Below, piece after piece: positions 1 through 9,489 of a stretch of 64,000 nt of DNA (positions are counted from its first letter, which is position 1; the number at the start of each line of letters is the position of its first letter). The notes under the pieces were generated by a model. The model had not been told where the DNA came from. It did no database searches and saw only the letters and a program-made list of their open reading frames with translations. Made by a program: the position numbers and the translations under genes. Source of the stretch: Pseudoroseicyclus aestuarii (GTDB lineage: Bacteria; Pseudomonadota; Alphaproteobacteria; Rhodobacterales; Rhodobacteraceae); contig NZ_QJTE01000004.1 of the NCBI RefSeq assembly GCF_003217255.1, positions 124,001 through 188,000 on the forward strand. The letters are read 5' to 3'.

Positions 1-12
1 GCGGATTGAGAG

Positions 13-41
13 TTGACCTCTGCCCGACCCCCGCGTATCAC
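13..41 (+). promoter_or_regulatory. Sigma70-type promoter of tRNA-Tyr
   Basis: TTGACC (13-18) and TATCAC (36-41) are separated by exactly 17 bases, a good housekeeping promoter. Transcription would start near 48, about 30 bases before the mature tRNA. Function is inferred from sequence and position only. Confidence 0.6.
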
Positions 42-53
42 CCCCGTCGCGCC

Positions 54-71
54 GCAGGGGATTGCCCCTGC
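54..71 (+). other. Leader hairpin before tRNA-Tyr
   Basis: A perfect 7-bp stem (GCAGGGG / CCCCTGC) with a 4-base ATTG loop lies between the promoter and the tRNA. It would sit in the 5' leader that RNase P removes. No U-run follows, so it is not a standard terminator. Confidence 0.45.
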
Positions 72-78
72 ACAGCGC

Positions 79-162
79 GGGCGACGAGCTGCAAGGTGCG
101 GCAGCGGACTGTAACTCCGCCGGGGAGACCCACGCCTGGTTCGATTCCAGGGTCGCCCACCA
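79..162 (+). tRNA. tRNA-Tyr (GUA anticodon)
   Basis: The 7-bp acceptor stem pairs GGGCGAC (79-85) with GTCGCCC (152-158), followed by the discriminator A and an encoded CCA (160-162). The anticodon stem GCGGA/TCCGC encloses a 7-base loop with anticodon GTA at 111-113. The T arm is CCTGG-TTCGATT-CCAGG. The long variable region between the anticodon and T stems is typical of bacterial tRNA-Tyr. Confidence 0.93.
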
Positions 163-184
163 TCCCCCCCCTTTTTCGACCGAC

Positions 185-1303
185 CTAGCTGCCGAAGCGC
201 CGCGCCACCATGCGCGCCAGCGTCGGCCCGGTGATCAGGATCAGCAGGAACCGCGCCATCTGCATCGCCATGACGAAGGCGACATCGACATCCGTGGCGC
301 TGGCGATGATCGCCACGGTATCGGCCCCGCCCGGACTGGTCGCGAGATAGGCGCTGAGCGGGTCGATCCCGGCAAAGACCACCAGCGCCCCGGCCATCAG
401 CCCGCAAAGCGCGACGAGGCAGGCGATGGCTGCGAGGATGCGCGGCAGCGCCCGCAGCGCATGGCCGGTCACCGCCCGGTCAAAGCGCAGGCCGACGCCG
501 ATGCCGACGCAGGCATAGGCCAGCGCCAGAAGCGGCTGCGGCAGCACGATCTCGATCACCCCCGTCCCTTCCAGCACCGCGCCGCCGATCAGCGGCAGCA
601 GCAGCGCGGCGCCGGGGATCGGCAGCCACCGGCCCAGCAGGACGGAGCCCAGCGCCAGCGCCAGCGTCGCGGCAAGCCCCGGCCAGTCCGGCACCGCCAG
701 CCAATCCACTGCCTCCGCGCCCTGCCCCGCCCCGCCGGTCGCCAGATGCGCGACCAGCGCCGCCAGCAGCGCGACGATCAGCACGCGGGTATATTGCATG
801 AAGGCGACGAGGCGCATGTCGGCGCCGAAATCGCCGCACATCAGCACCATGGCGCTGGCCGCGCCGGGGGCAGAGCCCCAGATCGCCGTCGATCCCGGCA
901 ACACCTCCAGCCGCGCGAGCACCCAGCCCGAGGCGAAGCCCGCCGCGATGACCGAGGTCACGCCGAGCGCGAAGATCGGCCAGTCGCGCCCCACCTCCTG
1001 CAGCACCGACAGCGAGAGCGATTGCGCGATCATGCAGCCGACCAGCGCCTGGCACAGCGAGAAGAGCGGCCGGGGAATTGCCAGCTTCGCGCCGCCGAGG
1101 CCGAAGCCGATGGCGACCAGCATCGGCCCCAACAGCAGCGCCGCAGGAAGGCCCGCCCGCTCGAGCCCGCCCGCCGCGAGGGCGGCAAGGGCGATCAGCC
1201 CGGCCCAGCGCAGCCCCCTTTGGGCAGGGCCCGGGGCCGCGGGCCGGGGATGGGGACTGTCGGCGGGAATGGCGAACCTCGGGGCGGAGCGACCGCGCAT
1301 CAT
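185..1303 (-). CDS. AbrB-family integral membrane protein
   Basis: The product is a polytopic inner-membrane protein of about 372 residues, with roughly ten hydrophobic segments arranged as two similar halves. This is the layout of the AbrB family, which has often been misannotated as ammonia monooxygenase. The C-terminal half carries the family-typical stretch around SPGGADTVAIIASA and the preceding helix with GIGVGLRF. The substrate is unknown; AbrB is described as a regulator or transporter-like protein in E. coli, and nothing here defines a cargo. An in-frame TTG exists at 1354, but the first ATG (1303) gives a protein starting close to the first hydrophobic region and is preferred, although neither has a strong ribosome binding site. 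It is convergent with tRNA-Tyr and divergent from the broken four-helix gene. Confidence 0.85.
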   Translation of the reverse strand: MMRGRSAPRFAIPADSPHPRPAAPGPAQRGLRWAGLIALAALAAGGLERAGLPAALLLGPMLVAIGFGLGGAKLAIPRPLFSLCQALVGCMIAQSLSLSVLQEVGRDWPIFALGVTSVIAAGFASGWVLARLEVLPGSTAIWGSAPGAASAMVLMCGDFGADMRLVAFMQYTRVLIVALLAALVAHLATGGAGQGAEAVDWLAVPDWPGLAATLALALGSVLLGRWLPIPGAALLLPLIGGAVLEGTGVIEIVLPQPLLALAYACVGIGVGLRFDRAVTGHALRALPRILAAIACLVALCGLMAGALVVFAGIDPLSAYLATSPGGADTVAIIASATDVDVAFVMAMQMARFLLILITGPTLARMVARRFGS

Positions 1304-1461
1304 CGCGGCCCGGTCGATGGGGTCCGGGCTATGCCTGCCCCGCGATGCGGTCAAGCGATGACGCTTTGGTCATTACCGCACAGATAGCGGAACGGGCAGG
1401 CTTTTTCGCGGTTGACCGGATGGGACGGCCGCTGACCCGGTGGCGACGGAAGGACCACGAG

Positions 1462-1863
1462 ATGCTGATTCAGGAAATGCTGCTCGCCCATCCGCGAGAG
1501 GGCAGTCCCGCCGCCGAAGCCCTGCTGACACTCGTCGAGGCGGCGCATGATTGCTCTCAGGCCTGCACCGCCTGCGCCGATGCCTGCACCGCCGAAGAGG
1601 CCGTCGCCGATCTGCGCGGTTGCATCTGACGGGCGCTCGACTGTTCGGACCTGTTCTGCGCGCTGTCGAAACTGGCGAGCCGTCACACCGGCGACAACCG
1701 CGAGGTGCTGATGGCCGCGATCGGCGCGGCGCAGCAGGCCGCGATTTCCTGCCAGGCCGACTGCGAGCGCCATGCCGCCGTCTACGCCCATTGCCGCCTC
1801 TGCGCCGAGACCTGCCGCAGGGCCGAGGCAAGCTGCGACGCCGCGCTCGAGGCCCTGCGCTAG
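1462..1863 (+). pseudogene. DUF326-type four-helix copper-binding protein, interrupted by TGA
   Basis: The frame encodes 133 residues plus a stop, the normal size of small Cys-rich four-helix (DUF326, copper-storage-like) proteins. An in-frame TGA at 1627-1629 (codon 56) splits it. Before it lies a Cys-rich helix with DCSQACTACADAC and LRGCI; after it, reading continues in the same frame with RALDCSDLFC, SCQADCERH and HCRLCAETCRRAEASC up to the TAG at 1861. In family members the residue after the CI pair is usually Arg, so a CGA-to-TGA change would explain the stop. The start has a GGAAGGA ribosome site about 8 bases upstream. The downstream half has no good start of its own. A base error in the assembly, or read-through of a leaky UGA, are alternatives; no selenocysteine element is evident. 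Confidence 0.8.
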
Positions 1864-1951
1864 ATCAGCACCGGGACGGTCTGCGCGCGGCGATGAAGTA
1901 TAACGGCGCGCCTGCCGACGATAGGCCGTGTCCCATTAAATGGAGAGCAGA

Positions 1952-2491
1952 ATGATCCCGGAGATGCTGTTTCAGGGCTGGCAGGGCGTTCTGCGCACCG
2001 TGCTCGTGGGGACGCTGGCCTACGTCGCGCTGATCGTGCTGCTGCGCGCCTCGGGCAAGCGGACGCTGGCCAAGCTCAATGCCTTCGATCTGGTGGTGAC
2101 GGTGGCGCTCGGCTCGACCCTCGCCACGATCCTGCTGTCCGAGGACGTCGCCCTCGCCGAGGGCCTGACAGCCTTCGCAACGCTCATCGCGCTGCAATAC
2201 GGCGTGGCCTTTGCCTCGGTCAGGTCGCACCGCTTCGCCGGGCTCGTGCGGTCGGAGCCGACGCTGATGATGCGCGGCGGCACGCCCTGCCACGCTGCCA
2301 TGCGCCGCGCCCGCGTCACAGAGGCAGAGCTGATGACCGTGATACGGTCCAGCACCACGCCCGACCCGCAGCGGGTCGCGGCGGTGGTGCTGGAAAGCGA
2401 CGGATCCTTCAGCGTGATCGCGCAGCCGCAGGGTGGCGGCGCGGCGAATTTCGCTCGCGCCGGCCTGCGGGATGCGGCGCATCAGTCCTGA
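1952..2491 (+). CDS. DUF421/YetF-family membrane protein
   Basis: The protein has about 179 residues. It begins with three hydrophobic helices (roughly 12-35, 45-66 and 72-90), including the family-typical LRASGKRTLAKLNAFDLVVT segment. A soluble YetF-like domain follows, with the stretch SEPTLMMRGG and then TEAELMTVIRS. It is shorter than Bacillus YetF, which has a second C-terminal domain, but single-domain members are common in alphaproteobacteria. The molecular function of the family is unknown. An ATG at 1940 is in frame, but the ATG at 1952 has GGAGAG just upstream and is the better start. Its last 10 bases overlap the end of the convergent SIMPL-domain gene. Confidence 0.88.
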   Translation: MIPEMLFQGWQGVLRTVLVGTLAYVALIVLLRASGKRTLAKLNAFDLVVTVALGSTLATILLSEDVALAEGLTAFATLIALQYGVAFASVRSHRFAGLVRSEPTLMMRGGTPCHAAMRRARVTEAELMTVIRSSTTPDPQRVAAVVLESDGSFSVIAQPQGGGAANFARAGLRDAAHQS

Positions 2492-3222
2492 TCGCCCACC
2501 TCCGTCTCGTCCTCGTCGCCCTCGTCGATTTCCCAGACGATCTCGACCAACTGCGATACGGTCAGGTCGCCCGGCGCGACCGGTAGCGCCGCCTCGGCGA
2601 CCATCATCGCATCGCCGCGCTGCATCGGCCGCGGCCTGCCCGATCCGGTTTCCGAGATCTGGAGGATATCCCCCAGCGACACGCCCGCCGCATCGGCCAG
2701 CACCTCGGCCCGCTCCCGCGCGTCGGCAACCGCATCGCGGCGGGCCTCCTCGCGCAGGACCGAGTCGTCCTCGATGCCGAAGTCGACGCCCTGCAGCCGG
2801 TTGGCGCCATCGGTGATCGCGGCGTTCAGCACCTCGCCGAGGCTGTCGAGGTCGGTGACGCGGACGGTCAGCATGGTGCCGGCGAGGAAGGGCCGCTCGT
2901 CCGAGGGCTCTTCGCCGTACTGCTGGTCTAGCGTGAGCTGGCCGGTCTGGATTGCCGCCCGCGGAATGCCGCTTTCGACCAGCCGGTCGATGACGCGGGC
3001 GGCGGCCTCGCTCATCATGTCGCTGGCCTCGCGCGGCGTCGCGGCCTCGGCCTCGACGCCGAGGGTGACGGTGGCGCGGTCCGGCTTCGCGGTGGCCTCG
3101 CCCTCGCCCATGACGATGATCTGGTGCGGCGCGCGGTCCTGCGCGGCGGCGGGCCCGGCAAGGCCGAAGGCGGCGGCGGAGAGGGCGGCGGCAAGGCCGA
3201 CAGGGCGAAGCGGGTGGGTCAT
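2482..3222 (-). CDS. SIMPL-domain (DUF541) periplasmic protein
   Basis: The protein has 246 residues with a clear Sec signal peptide ending in an AAAQ-type site around residue 28. Its body matches the SIMPL/DUF541 fold: an N-terminal strand reading IIVMGEGEATAKPD, a middle LTVRVTDLDSLGEVLNAAITDGAN and a C-terminal ARERAEVLADAAGVSLGDI, all hallmarks of the family. The C terminus is a very acidic tail. Members are periplasmic or surface proteins; BP26 of Brucella is a known antigen, and the biochemical role is unknown. The ATG at 3222 was chosen because it starts the signal peptide and has GGAG about 9 bases upstream; the reading frame extends further 5' without support. Confidence 0.88.
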   Translation of the reverse strand: MTHPLRPVGLAAALSAAAFGLAGPAAAQDRAPHQIIVMGEGEATAKPDRATVTLGVEAEAATPREASDMMSEAAARVIDRLVESGIPRAAIQTGQLTLDQQYGEEPSDERPFLAGTMLTVRVTDLDSLGEVLNAAITDGANRLQGVDFGIEDDSVLREEARRDAVADARERAEVLADAAGVSLGDILQISETGSGRPRPMQRGDAMMVAEAALPVAPGDLTVSQLVEIVWEIDEGDEDETEVGDQD

Positions 3223-3388
3223 TGGCGGGTCTCCCATTACGTGACTTGCGCAAGAAGTGACCCTCGGCGCGCCGCCAGACAAGGGCGGGCCGATGCACGG
3301 TCAATTGATTGCGCGGGAAACTGCTTTAGGCGAATCCGGCCTCCGCGCGATATTGGGGGCGGGTTCATTCGATGCTAAGGCTTCGGTC

Positions 3389-6300
3389 ATGAAACCGAAC
3401 TTCGCCATGTCGTTTACCGACGGGGCCGTCCGGCTGCTTCATCGCGGCGCCGGCGGATGGACAGAAATTGGCGAGGTCGGGCTGGATGCACCCGATCTGT
3501 CCGCCGCTCTCGCGCACCTGCGCAGCAATGCGCTCGGCCTGTCGGGCGGGGCGCTGCGCACGCGCGTGCTGATCCCGGCGGACCAGATCCGCTATCTCGA
3601 GCTGCCGCAGGATGCCGGCGAGGACGCGGTGCGCACCGCGCTCGACGGATCGACGCCCTATGCTCTGGCCGATCTGCGCTATGCCGTCAGCCGCAGCGGC
3701 GGGCGCTGCTGCGTCGCCGCCGTCGCGCAGGAGACGCTGGACGAGGCCGAGGCTTTCGCCGCCGCCCATCGCTTCGGCCCCGTGGCCTTCGCCGGCGAGC
3801 CCGACGACCGCTTCGACGGAGAGGCCTTCTTCGGCCCGAGCGCCGCCGCCGAGACACTGCTCGCCCCCGGCGAGACGGTCGAGGCGGAGGCCCGGCCAGT
3901 CGCGCCGCGCCGCCGCGCCCCGGCCCGGGCCGCCGCGCCTGCCGCGACAGCGCCTGCCGTGGCAGAACCCGAGGCGCGGCAGGATGCGGCGCAAGCGACG
4001 CTCCCCGATACCAAAGAAGAGGACAGCGCTGTGCAGACCCCGGCCCGCCCCAAGGGCACGGGGCCGGCGATGCCGCCCGACGCGCCCCCCGTTGCCGCCC
4101 CCATGCCGCGCGCTTCCACGCCCAGCGGCGAAAGCCGGCCCCCCGCCGCCCCGCGCGCCGATGACGCGGGTGGCAAGGGCGGTCCGGTCATGCCGCCCGA
4201 GGCGACCCGCACGCCGCCAAGCCCCGCCGCCGATACTGGCAAAGAGGCCGTCTTCGCCTCTCGCAAGAGCGGCGCAGGCGCGCGGGACGAAGCCAGCCCG
4301 ACCCCCGCGGTCCAGACGCCGCCCCGCCCCGTGGAGCGGCAGAAGGCCGCGAAGGCCCCTGCCGGCGCGGCCCTTCCCCGCCGCGAGACGCAGGAGGGGG
4401 CGGCAGTCTCCCTCGCGCCGGTTCTGGCGCCCGAGCAGCTGCAGGGCGCTGTCGAATCGCTGCAGAAGCGACATGCCGGCTTCACCGCCCCCGTGGCAGA
4501 GCCCTTGGCGCCTGCCGCGCCCCGCGATTCGGCGGCCCGCCCCGCGACCGCGCCAGAGGCTCCTGCGACCGCGCCCGTCGAAACGATCGACGACCTCGCC
4601 CCCGCAGATCCCGCGCCCGCCGCACCGCAGGCGGCCCCCGGCATCGCGCCGCAGGTCCTCGAGCGGCTGCGCCGCGCCACCAGCGCCGATCCCGCTGTCT
4701 TGCGGGACCCCGAGGACGACGGGAATGGCGCCGTCGCCACGCTGCGCCGCAGGCCGCGCCTTCTGGCGCTGGTGCTGACCGCCGTTCTGCTGCTTGCCAT
4801 GCTGCTGGTCGCCGCTTTTGTCGGGGCGCCGGGCGGCGATCCGCGCGCCTGGTTTCAGGGGCAGGAGAGCGCGCCCTCGCGCACCGCCTCTGCCCCCGCC
4901 GAGCCGGCGGGTGAGGACACCCCCGAAGCGCCGGCGTCCGAGCTGGCGCTGGCCCCGCAGGCGCCGCCGCAACCCTCAGCCGAGGCAGAGACCGCCCCGG
5001 CGCCGCAGATCGATGCCGCGACGGCTGCCGCCGTGGCCGAGGCCGTGGACAGCGCCGCCGCGCAATCGCGCGACGCGGAGGCCGCGGCAGAGGGGACCGA
5101 CACCGAGGCTGCCGAAGCAGAAGCCGCCGAGGCGCTGGAGCCCGCCGCCGTGCCGGCCCCGCCCCGCGGCACCCCCGTCTCGCCCGACGAGGCAGAGCGC
5201 GTCTATGCCGCGACCGGTGTCTGGCCGCGCGCGCCGCGCCTGCCCGTCATGCCGCGGGACGAGGCTGTCGGCGCCCCCGCCGCGGCGCAGCCGCAGCCGC
5301 TGGACCTGCCCGAGGCGCCGGCCCGGCCCAGAACCGGGCTAGGCACCACGCCCGACCCGCGCCTGATGCGCCAGCTCGATCCGCCGCCCGCCGGAACCGT
5401 CTTCGACCGCGACGCGCAGGGCTTCATCCGCGCGACCGAGGCCGGCACGGTGATCCCGGACGGCATCGTCGTCTATGCCGGCAGCCCCGACGTGGTGCCG
5501 CCGACCCGCCCCGGAACCGAGGCGCCGATTCCCGCGCCCCCCGCCCGTCCCGAGGATGGGCGGGTGCAGGCGCCCGCGCCCAGCGAGGCGCCCGCCGCCG
5601 CCCCCGCCGCGCCGCGCCGCGCCGCCGATGACAGCGATGACGGCGAGGATGACGAGGCCGCCGTGCGCGGGGCGCAGACCGCGCTGCCGCAGACGGGCAC
5701 GTCCATGGCCTTCATCGAGCAGGAGCCGCAGCAGGAGCCGGGCTCGCAGGACGCGGTTCTCTCCGCGCTCACCGAGGAAGTGGCCCGGCAGATCGCCCCG
5801 ATCATGGAGGCTGCCGGCGCCACCCCGGCCCCGCAGGGAGAGGGCTCTCAGATCGCGGCGCTGGAGACCCTGCCCGACAGCCTGCCGCCGGTGCGCCCCG
5901 CCCAGAGTGATGAAGAGGCCGCCGCTTCGGCCCCCGCAACTGCGCCGGCCCGTCCGGCCGCACGCCCCGGCAGCGCCCAAGTGGCCGCCCCCGCCGCCCC
6001 GGAGGAGGGGGCCGCCGAGGAAGACGCCGCCCCTGCGCCAGAACCTGAGGCCTCCCCAACCGCCACAGCGCAGACCTCTGACGCGCCGCCGGCCCTGCCC
6101 CGCGCGCGTCCCTCCGGCCTTGCGCCCGAGCAGGCTGCCGAGGCCGCGCCTGAGGAGACCGCGCCGCGCGAGACGGCAGAGCAGGCCGCGGAGGCCGGCG
6201 TGACCGTTGGCGCTCCGCCGCTCGTCCCGCCGAGCCGGCCCGGCACGCCTGCCCCTGCCGCGGGCGCGGCCCCCGGCGGCGTGGCACTTGCCGCCCTCGA

Positions 6301-6943
6301 CGGCGGCGCGCCGCTGGCAAGCTGGGACGGGCTGCGGCCCGATCGCCGCCCCGAGGGCCTCGCGCCGGACGCCGGGGCCGAAGCCGCCAGCGAAGAGGCC
6401 GAGGATCTGGCCGACGAAGCCGCACCCGATGTCGAGGGCACGCTGGCCGCGATCCTTGCCTCGGGCGCCGATCCGCTCGCCACCGCGACCAACCGCGCGG
6501 TGCCGCGGGCGCCGGTGCCGGAAACCCGGCCCGGCGATTTCAGCAGCCTCGTGCAGCAACAGCTGCGCGCCGCCGCGCCGCCGCCCGCTGCGGCCCCCGC
6601 GCCCGCTCCTGCCCCCGCCCCGGCCCCGCAGCAGCAGGCCAGCCGCGCGCCCGAGCCCGAGCAGGTGCCGGCGACCTCGGCCCGCCCCTCGGGCACCACG
6701 CCCGCTGGCGCGGCGCAGACCGCCACCGCCGTCGATGCGATCAACCTTCGCAACATCAACCTGATCGGCGTCTATGGCCGCCCGAACCAGCGGCGCGCCC
6801 TGATCCGGCTGGACAACGGGCGCTACGTCCGCGTCTCGATCGGCGATGCGCTGGATGGCGGTCAGGTCACGGCGATCAGCGACAATGCCCTGAACTACGT
6901 CCGCCGCGGCCGCACCTACCTGCTGCAGATCCCCTCGGGCTAG
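3389..6943 (+). CDS. Giant Pro/Ala-rich single-span protein, GspL/PilM-like N end and GspC/PilP-like C end
   Basis: The product has 1184 residues. Residues 1-170 form a folded domain (MKPNFAMSFTDGAVRLLHRG, then RVLIPADQIRYLELP) that recalls the cytoplasmic actin-like domain of GspL/PilM proteins. A long Ala/Pro/Glu-rich low-complexity region follows. One hydrophobic helix lies near residues 458-477 (LALVLTAVLLLAMLLVAAF), then about 600 further residues of Pro/Ala-rich linker. The last 65 residues are ordered (NLIGVYGRPNQRRALIRL through RRGRTYLLQIP) and resemble the small beta domain of GspC/PilP. I infer a cytoplasmic N end and a periplasmic C end. Homologues in this group are often mislabelled translation initiation factor IF-2 because of composition; no GTP-binding motifs are present. 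Upstream in-frame starts (3257) lack support; 3389 matches the expected MKPNFA start. The function is unknown. Confidence 0.75.
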   Translation: MKPNFAMSFTDGAVRLLHRGAGGWTEIGEVGLDAPDLSAALAHLRSNALGLSGGALRTRVLIPADQIRYLELPQDAGEDAVRTALDGSTPYALADLRYAVSRSGGRCCVAAVAQETLDEAEAFAAAHRFGPVAFAGEPDDRFDGEAFFGPSAAAETLLAPGETVEAEARPVAPRRRAPARAAAPAATAPAVAEPEARQDAAQATLPDTKEEDSAVQTPARPKGTGPAMPPDAPPVAAPMPRASTPSGESRPPAAPRADDAGGKGGPVMPPEATRTPPSPAADTGKEAVFASRKSGAGARDEASPTPAVQTPPRPVERQKAAKAPAGAALPRRETQEGAAVSLAPVLAPEQLQGAVESLQKRHAGFTAPVAEPLAPAAPRDSAARPATAPEAPATAPVETIDDLAPADPAPAAPQAAPGIAPQVLERLRRATSADPAVLRDPEDDGNGAVATLRRRPRLLALVLTAVLLLAMLLVAAFVGAPGGDPRAWFQGQESAPSRTASAPAEPAGEDTPEAPASELALAPQAPPQPSAEAETAPAPQIDAATAAAVAEAVDSAAAQSRDAEAAAEGTDTEAAEAEAAEALEPAAVPAPPRGTPVSPDEAERVYAATGVWPRAPRLPVMPRDEAVGAPAAAQPQPLDLPEAPARPRTGLGTTPDPRLMRQLDPPPAGTVFDRDAQGFIRATEAGTVIPDGIVVYAGSPDVVPPTRPGTEAPIPAPPARPEDGRVQAPAPSEAPAAAPAAPRRAADDSDDGEDDEAAVRGAQTALPQTGTSMAFIEQEPQQEPGSQDAVLSALTEEVARQIAPIMEAAGATPAPQGEGSQIAALETLPDSLPPVRPAQSDEEAAASAPATAPARPAARPGSAQVAAPAAPEEGAAEEDAAPAPEPEASPTATAQTSDAPPALPRARPSGLAPEQAAEAAPEETAPRETAEQAAEAGVTVGAPPLVPPSRPGTPAPAAGAAPGGVALAALDGGAPLASWDGLRPDRRPEGLAPDAGAEAASEEAEDLADEAAPDVEGTLAAILASGADPLATATNRAVPRAPVPETRPGDFSSLVQQQLRAAAPPPAAAPAPAPAPAPAPQQQASRAPEPEQVPATSARPSGTTPAGAAQTATAVDAINLRNINLIGVYGRPNQRRALIRLDNGRYVRVSIGDALDGGQVTAISDNALNYVRRGRTYLLQIPSG

Positions 6944-6998
6944 GGGCCTGCCCCTCGGGGGATGTTGCCGCGGCCGCGCCTTGGTGCCATGAGGCGGC

Positions 6999-8927
<1,929 letters not shown>

Positions 8928-8960
8928 GGGCGGCGATCGTGGCAGGGGGCGCGGGGGGCG

Positions 8961-9014
8961 CTGCCCCCGTCGCCCTTCGGGCGACTCCCCCGGGATATTT
9001 GCAAAGAGAAGAAT
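8961..9014 (+). repeat. Dispersed intergenic element (GGGATATTT..AAAGAGAAGAA)
   Basis: Just after the antiporter gene is a stem-loop (GTCGCCC-TTC-GGGCGAC, 8969-8985) followed by CCCCCGGGATATTT and GCAAAGAGAAGAA. Nearly the same core occurs twice more around 40.93 and 41.10 kb in inverted orientation. I believe related elements lie between genes in many Rhodobacteraceae. No coding potential is apparent. Confidence 0.6.
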
Positions 9015-9063
9015 AGGGCGGCGGGCCCGGTCGATTTCGCTGCGCGAGGGGCGGAAAAAGCGC

Positions 9064-9092
9064 TTGCAGCCCCGGGCGCGCGGCTGTACATG
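9064..9092 (+). promoter_or_regulatory. Promoter of the first tRNA-Gly
   Basis: TTGCAG (9064-9069) and TACATG (9087-9092) are separated by 17 bases, ending 18 bases before the tRNA. The TACAT-type -10 recurs at the groES and atp promoters. Confidence 0.5.
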
Positions 9093-9110
9093 CGGCGCAC
9101 CGAAACGGAG

Positions 9111-9185
9111 GCGGGCGTAGCTCAGGGGTAGAGCATTACCTTGCCAAGGTAAGGGTCGTGAGTTCGAATCTCATCGCCCGCTCCA
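9111..9185 (+). tRNA. tRNA-Gly (GCC anticodon), copy 1
   Basis: The acceptor stem pairs GCGGGCG with CGCCCGC, followed by discriminator T and an encoded CCA. The anticodon loop TTGCCAA gives GCC, and the T arm contains GTTCGAATC. It is identical in sequence to the second copy 142 bases downstream. Confidence 0.97.
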
Positions 9186-9202
9186 GTTCGGGACTTGCTG
9201 AC

Positions 9203-9226
9203 AGGGCCGCCTTCGGGCGGCCCTTT
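9203..9226 (+). terminator. Terminator between the two tRNA-Gly genes
   Basis: A perfect 8-bp stem GGGCCGCC/GGCGGCCC with a TTCG tetraloop is followed by TTT. It should end transcription of copy 1 before copy 2. Confidence 0.7.
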
Positions 9227-9278
9227 CGCGTTGTGGCGTAGCGTTTCGGATCGCCCTCGCCCGCCGCCGCGTCACCCC

Positions 9279-9307
9279 TTGCGAGCGGCGCCGCGCTTCG
9301 CTAGAGC
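9279..9307 (+). promoter_or_regulatory. Promoter of the second tRNA-Gly
   Basis: TTGCGA (9279-9284), 17 bases, then TAGAGC (9302-9307), ending 20 bases before the second tRNA. The -10 is weak, but spacing and position match those of copy 1. Confidence 0.4.
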
Positions 9308-9327
9308 CTGCGTCACCGGAGACGGAG

Positions 9328-9402
9328 GCGGGCGTAGCTCAGGGGTAGAGCATTACCTTGCCAAGGTAAGGGTCGTGAGTTCGAATCTCATCGCCCGCTC
9401 CA
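9328..9402 (+). tRNA. tRNA-Gly (GCC anticodon), copy 2
   Basis: This 75-base gene with an encoded CCA is identical to the copy at 9111. Both are preceded by CGGAG. The intervening terminator and separate promoter-like sequences suggest independent transcription. Confidence 0.97.
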
Positions 9403-9489
9403 ATCCGGTCCTTCCTGCATCACTGCGACGCAGCGGCGTTCTGGACGCGCGGCAGCCCCTGGGGCAGCCTTCGCGCAGGAGGACCGCCC

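Noticed and set aside
62..1387. Long plus-strand open frame (441 codons) over the AbrB gene
   Set aside because: It is the shadow of the AbrB gene on the other strand, with Arg/Gln/His-rich composition and no domain, and runs through the tRNA-Tyr gene.
1627..1629. Selenocysteine reading of the TGA in the four-helix gene
   Set aside because: The family has no Sec at this position, there is no clear SECIS-like hairpin immediately after it, and the residue expected is Arg.
3389..6943. Annotation as translation initiation factor IF-2
   Set aside because: There is no GTPase (G1-G5) motif; similarity is only Ala/Pro/Glu composition.
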